Positions 6,949 to 8,765 of a stretch of DNA of 8,765 nt are shown here, one piece after another. The notes beneath the pieces were generated by a model. That model was not told the DNA's origin. It saw only the letters and a program-made list of their open reading frames with translations, and made no database searches. Position 1 is the stretch's first letter, and every line of letters begins with the position of its first letter. The stretch covers positions 1 through 8,765 of the forward strand of contig JBKKCR010000183.1 in assembly GCA_046712825.1 (NCBI GenBank). The letters run 5' to 3'. The translations under genes were made by a program, and so were the position numbers. The stretch comes from DATFGK01 sp046712825 (GTDB lineage Bacteria; Actinomycetota; AC-67).

Positions 6949-7151
6949 TGGCCGCCTTTTTGGACGTAGCTGCGGATGAACTCCTCGGCGTTCTCTTCCA
7001 GAACGGAGTCGATCTCGTCGAGGAGCTCGTCGATCTCTTCCTTGATCTCCTCACCCTTCTTGGTGACCTGGCCGGCGTCGCCCTCAGCGCCGTCGCCTTC
7101 GCCACCGTGCTTGTGGACCTTCTTCTTCTGCTCGCCACCTTTGGCCGCCAC
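6945..7151 (-). CDS. pup: Prokaryotic ubiquitin-like protein Pup
   Basis: This 68-residue, highly charged protein tag is attached through its C-terminus to lysines of proteins destined for the proteasome. The C-terminal half is diagnostic: DELLDEIDSVLEENAEEF (residues 41-58) is the coiled-coil segment that binds the Mpa/ARC ATPase, and the end is YVQKGGQ. The terminal Gln must be deamidated to Glu by Dop before ligation by PafA, which fits the adjacent dop. The N-terminal half is a disordered-looking Lys/Gly/Glu stretch. The frame stays open to a TTG at 7178. The GTG at 7151 was chosen because an AAGGGAGG Shine-Dalgarno sequence sits 5 bases before it, because it gives the usual family length (64 in M. 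tuberculosis, as I recall), and because the longer version would place the likely -10 box at the start codon. The stop overlaps the next gene as ATGA. Confidence 0.95.
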   Translation of the reverse strand: MAAKGGEQKKKVHKHGGEGDGAEGDAGQVTKKGEEIKEEIDELLDEIDSVLEENAEEFIRSYVQKGGQ

Positions 7152-7156
7152 GTGGG

Positions 7157-7164
7157 CCTCCCTT
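7157..7164 (-). promoter_or_regulatory. Shine-Dalgarno sequence deciding the pup start (AAGGGAGG)
   Basis: AAGGGAGG lies 5 bases upstream of the GTG at 7151 on the minus strand and is the strongest ribosome binding site in the window. It argues for GTG over the upstream TTG at 7178, and it fits the high expression expected of a protein tag. Confidence 0.75.
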
Positions 7165-7177
7165 CGCAACGAGCTCA

Positions 7178-7183
7178 ATTGTA
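7178..7183 (-). promoter_or_regulatory. Putative -10 box of a pup promoter (TACAAT)
   Basis: TACAAT on the minus strand lies in the 99-base gap between dop and pup. Transcription would begin near 7170, leaving a leader of about 20 bases containing the pup Shine-Dalgarno sequence. No good -35 box is seen at the usual spacing. If real, pup and the five-gene overlapping block could be expressed apart from dop. The gap holds no gene and no convincing terminator. Confidence 0.45.
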
Positions 7184-7250
7184 CGCGCTCGCTATGACGC
7201 CAACCCAGAAAGAAACAGCGCTTCTACCTGCGGTTTCGACCGAAGAGACC

Positions 7251-8735
7251 TCAGCCTTGAAGCTTGTCGAGAAGTTCTCTCGCGTCGGTCACCGAGTCCA
7301 GCAGATCCTTCACGTGCGCCGCGGTTCCGCGCAGTGGCTCGGGCATCGGGACCCGCTGCAGCGAATCCGCGCCGACGTCGAATATCACCGAGTCCCACGA
7401 CGCCGCGGCGATCTGCTTCGCGAACTGCGCGAGGCAACGCCCGCGGAAATAGGCGCGCGTGTCGAGCGGCGGAACGTCGATCGCGCGGTCGATCTCCTCG
7501 TCGGTCACAAGGCGCTCCAAGCGGCCCTGCCGTTCGAGCACGTACGCCAAGCCTTTCTCGCGACGTACGTCGTGGTACTGGAGATCGAGCATGTGCAGCT
7601 TCGGGTCGCTCCACTCGAGGTCGTGCTTGTCGCGGTAATCGGAGAGCAGCTTGTACTTCGCCACCCAGTCGAGCTGCGTGGCGAGCTTCATCGGATCGAC
7701 CTCGATCGTGGTGAGCACCGCTTCCCACCGCGCCATGACCTCCGCCGTCCACGGGTCGGGGTCGTGGGCCGCGAAGTACTTCTCGGCCATCTCGAAGTAG
7801 CCCCACTGAACGTCCACGGCCCGCACCGACCGGCCGTCCTTCAGCCGCGCGGTCAGCTTGCAGGACGGGTCGTGCGAGATCGCGCGCAGCGACTGCACGG
7901 GGTTCTCGAACGAAAGGTCCTCGAGGATCTGGTCGTCCTCGATCATCCGCAGCGCGATCGCGGCGGTACCGGTCTTGAGGAAGTTCGAAACCTCGCTCAT
8001 GTTCGCGTCGCCGATGATCACGTGCAGGCGGCGGTATTTCTCCGGGTCGGCGTGCGGCTCGTCGCGCGTGTTGACGATCGGGCGCTTGAGCGTGGTTTCC
8101 AGCCCGACTTCGGCCTCGAAGAAGTCCGCGCGCTGCGAGACCTGGTACGGAACCTCTCCGCCTCGGGTGGAACCGCCGAGGAACCCTGCGCCGGTGAAGA
8201 TCTGGCGGGTCACGAAGAACGGCATGATGTCGTGCGCGATCTTCGTGAACGGTACGGCTCGATCCACAAGGTAGTTCTCGTGGGTGCCGTACGACGCGCC
8301 CTTGCCGTCGGTGTTGTTCTTGTAGACGATCATGCGTCCGCCGCCGGCCATGATCTCGGTGGCTCGCGCGATCGAAGACTCGAGGATCCGCTCCCCCGCC
8401 TTGTCGTACATCACCAGCTGACGTGGGCTGGTGCATTCCGGTGTCGAGTACTCGGGATGCGCGTGATCGACGTAGTAGCGCGCGCCGTTGGTGAGGATCA
8501 CGTTCGCCAGGCCGAGGTCTTCTTCGGTCGGAGCCGGCGCCTCTCGCACGGGCTCGAAGCCGCGCGCGTCGCGGAGGGGCGACTCCTCCTCGTAATCCCA
8601 GCGGACGCGGCGAAGGGTCTGCGCGGCGTAGGAGTTGATCAACAGCGACGAGGCGAGAACCGGGTTGAAATCCGCCGAGTTCGGGACCGTGATCCCGTAT
8701 TCGGTCTCGATCCCCATCACCTTCGGGATGCTCAA
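7251..8735 (-). CDS. dop: Pup deamidase/depupylase Dop
   Basis: The 494-residue enzyme is a glutamine synthetase-like, ATP-dependent amidase. It converts the C-terminal Gln of Pup to Glu and also cleaves Pup from modified proteins. Landmarks are GIETEYG at 8-14 (E10, E12, metal and ATP binding), RWDYEEESPLRDARGF at 45-60, the Dop-specific loop region that follows, LTNGARYYVDHAHPEYS (D90, candidate catalytic Asp), KNNTDGKGASYGTHENYL, VGLETTLKRPI, NTRDEPHAD, RRLHVIIGDANMSE, DTRAYFRG and ASWDSVIFDVG. The Dop loop and overall sequence distinguish it from its paralogue, the ligase PafA, and the neighbouring Pup ends in GGQ, which requires Dop. The start is a TTG preceded by AGGGGG at 5 bases (8746-8741). 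An ATG six codons downstream (MGIETEYG) is the alternative and fits the M. tuberculosis N-terminus. The stop lies 99 bases before pup. Confidence 0.96.
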   Translation of the reverse strand: MSIPKVMGIETEYGITVPNSADFNPVLASSLLINSYAAQTLRRVRWDYEEESPLRDARGFEPVREAPAPTEEDLGLANVILTNGARYYVDHAHPEYSTPECTSPRQLVMYDKAGERILESSIARATEIMAGGGRMIVYKNNTDGKGASYGTHENYLVDRAVPFTKIAHDIMPFFVTRQIFTGAGFLGGSTRGGEVPYQVSQRADFFEAEVGLETTLKRPIVNTRDEPHADPEKYRRLHVIIGDANMSEVSNFLKTGTAAIALRMIEDDQILEDLSFENPVQSLRAISHDPSCKLTARLKDGRSVRAVDVQWGYFEMAEKYFAAHDPDPWTAEVMARWEAVLTTIEVDPMKLATQLDWVAKYKLLSDYRDKHDLEWSDPKLHMLDLQYHDVRREKGLAYVLERQGRLERLVTDEEIDRAIDVPPLDTRAYFRGRCLAQFAKQIAAASWDSVIFDVGADSLQRVPMPEPLRGTAAHVKDLLDSVTDARELLDKLQG

Positions 8736-8740
8736 CCGTT

Positions 8741-8746
8741 CCCCCT
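8741..8746 (-). promoter_or_regulatory. Shine-Dalgarno sequence supporting the TTG start of dop
   Basis: AGGGGG on the minus strand sits 5 bases before the TTG at 8735 and supports it over the ATG at 8717. The remaining bases to the window edge are too few to show the upstream gene or a promoter. Confidence 0.5.
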
Positions 8747-8765
8747 AAACATGGTGCCGGGCCCG

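Noticed and set aside
7152..7178. A nine-residue longer Pup starting at the TTG at 7178.
   Set aside because: It would contain the Shine-Dalgarno sequence inside the coding region and the -10 box at its start codon; the GTG at 7151 fits family length and ribosome binding.
7205..7250. A possible terminator hairpin after dop (TTCG/CGAA and GGT/ACC pairing).
   Set aside because: The stem is short and bulged with a two-base loop and no T-run, so it is not a credible terminator.
7192..8436. A 414-codon open frame on the minus strand in another frame of dop.
   Set aside because: It is low-complexity and Arg-rich with no family motifs; the Dop frame covers the same bases with full-length conservation.
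8733..8753. A six-codon ATG frame ahead of dop whose TGA overlaps the dop TTG.
   Set aside because: It could be a leader peptide or the end of an upstream gene, but with only 30 bases left in the window neither can be supported.

Overview
The window looks like a chromosomal segment of a high-GC actinobacterium (Actinomycetota). The main evidence is a Pup-proteasome locus: dop, pup, prcB and prcA lie together on the minus strand, and each is recognisable from family motifs. The genus cannot be told from this sequence. The divergent Lgt and the uncharacterised flanking genes suggest a poorly studied, probably uncultured lineage rather than Mycobacterium or Streptomyces, but that is inference.

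Layout. On the plus strand, 24-2147 encodes a five-pass membrane protein with an extracytoplasmic sulfatase/alkaline-phosphatase-fold domain. It is followed by an lgt-family gene (2203-3039) preceded by a leaderless-type -10 element. Only 6 bases separate the lgt stop from the stop of the convergent minus-strand cluster. Read in transcription order, that cluster is dop (8735-7251), pup (7151-6945), a double endonuclease VII-like gene (6948-6028), prcB (6031-5210), prcA (5213-4518) and a membrane-anchored HExxH metallopeptidase-like gene (4521-3046). A putative promoter and a strong Shine-Dalgarno sequence precede pup.

How the genes work together. Dop deamidates the C-terminal Gln of Pup so that Pup can be ligated to lysines of target proteins, and it also removes Pup again. 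PrcB and PrcA form the catalytic and structural rings of the 20S proteasome that degrades pupylated proteins. The ligase PafA and the ATPase Mpa/ARC are not in the window; ARC could lie upstream of dop beyond the right edge.

The unusual part is the company this pathway keeps. From pup onward every junction is a four-base start/stop overlap (ATGA three times, then GTGA). Two genes outside the canonical pathway are therefore wired into the same translational relay: a tandem-duplicated nuclease of visibly lower GC between pup and prcB, and a membrane metallopeptidase-like protein directly after prcA. These two linkages are the best candidates for undescribed biology here. No RNA genes, CRISPR arrays, insertion sequences or convincing terminators were seen.
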